This document shows, one piece after another, positions 5,977-6,305 of a stretch of 6,305 bases of DNA. The notes beneath the pieces were generated by a model. It was not told the origin of the DNA and did not search any database. It was given only the letters and a program-made list of their open reading frames with translations. Source of the stretch: Candidatus Thalassarchaeaceae archaeon (GTDB lineage: Archaea > Thermoplasmatota > Poseidoniia > Poseidoniales > Thalassarchaeaceae); the NCBI GenBank assembly GCA_030747475.1, contig JASLKO010000075.1, forward strand, positions 1 through 6,305. The letters run 5' to 3'. The translations under genes were made by a program, and so were the position numbers. The number at the start of each line of letters is the position of its first letter. Within the stretch, counting starts at the first letter, position 1.

Positions 5977-6305
5977 ATGGCGCAACAAACTGCATCATCA
6001 AATGGTGTGACTGCAGCCCTTTGGGGTATAGTTGAAGAAATCGATGATGATGATGAAGATATTCTTGAAGTAACCATTGATGTCGTCAATGATTCTTCAC
6101 GCGACATGTGGGATATCAATGGTGATATTCGATCAATGGATGGCACACATGCACACCCACTAAGCAAACCTGAAAGAATTGAATCGGGGGAAGGGAGGCA
6201 ACTTACATTTTGGGTGCCAGCTGAAACCGGTGCTTGGCTATTCAAAATAGATTACAACACCGATGCTGGAAGAGGGACGGTGGAATTGGGTCCCTTTGCA
6301 AATGA
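5977..6305 (+). CDS. Acidic protein of unknown function (N-terminal part, 3' end outside window)
   Basis: The frame is open from ATG 5977 to the window edge, giving 109 complete codons and no stop. I do not recognise the family. There is no signal peptide or N-terminal membrane helix. A run of acidic residues (EEIDDDDED, 20-28) is followed by alternating hydrophobic and polar residues (ILEVTIDVVND at 29-39, QLTFWVPAE at 75-83, AWLFKIDYN at 86-94). This is typical of a beta-sandwich such as the immunoglobulin-like or DUF4352-like folds, in which a first strand pair describes an interaction and later strands carry aromatic residues. Such folds are often followed by a membrane anchor or further domains, which would lie outside the window. 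Coding is supported by an open frame rich in Asp and Glu, like the other genes here, and by the GGTGG site. It follows the RDD gene by 41 bp and is probably in the same transcript. GTG 5965 is the alternative start. Confidence 0.75.
   Translation, partial: MAQQTASSNGVTAALWGIVEEIDDDDEDILEVTIDVVNDSSRDMWDINGDIRSMDGTHAHPLSKPERIESGEGRQLTFWVPAETGAWLFKIDYNTDAGRGTVELGPFAN

Overview
The window holds seven protein-coding genes packed tightly, with no RNA genes, insertion sequences or CRISPR arrays that I can see. Two genes are cut by the window edges. The gene content, an acidic proteome, frequent weak or GGTG-type ribosome binding sites and an SF1 helicase of the IGHMBP2/SMUBP2 type would fit a marine euryarchaeon such as Marine Group II/III (Poseidoniia). 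That assignment is an inference from style only. A bacterium with moderate-to-low GC is not excluded, and the bacterial-type pyruvate dehydrogenase E1 argues for caution.

Layout. Positions 1-633 (+) encode the C-terminal part of a homodimeric-type pyruvate dehydrogenase E1 (AceE). Its last 14 bases overlap, tail to tail, the end of a minus-strand cluster of three genes. In transcription order the cluster is a zinc-ribbon protein with a long acidic and proline-repeat linker (3161-1989), a RimJ/RimL-like GNAT acetyltransferase (1956-1387) and a NodB/CE4-type polysaccharide deacetylase (1390-620). The gaps are 32 bp and a 4-bp ATGA overlap, so the cluster looks like one operon.

A divergent intergenic region of about 145-175 bp (from 3162 to the helicase start) separates this cluster from a plus-strand run. 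It carries a TATA-like element and a perfect 7-bp inverted repeat. The plus-strand run is a UPF1/IGHMBP2-like superfamily 1 helicase (about 3307-5325), a three-helix RDD-family membrane protein (5363-5935) and the first 109 codons of an acidic, beta-rich protein that I do not recognise (5977 to the window end). Spacing of 37 and 41 bp suggests these are co-transcribed.

How the genes work together: AceE is central metabolism and is probably unrelated to its neighbours. The helicase acts on nucleic acid. The deacetylase and GNAT both handle acyl groups and are translationally coupled, but nothing in the sequence identifies a substrate. I find no convincing evidence of a complete new defence or mobile system. 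The most unusual object is the zinc-ribbon protein with an internal 36-bp tandem duplication that extends its proline-repeat linker.
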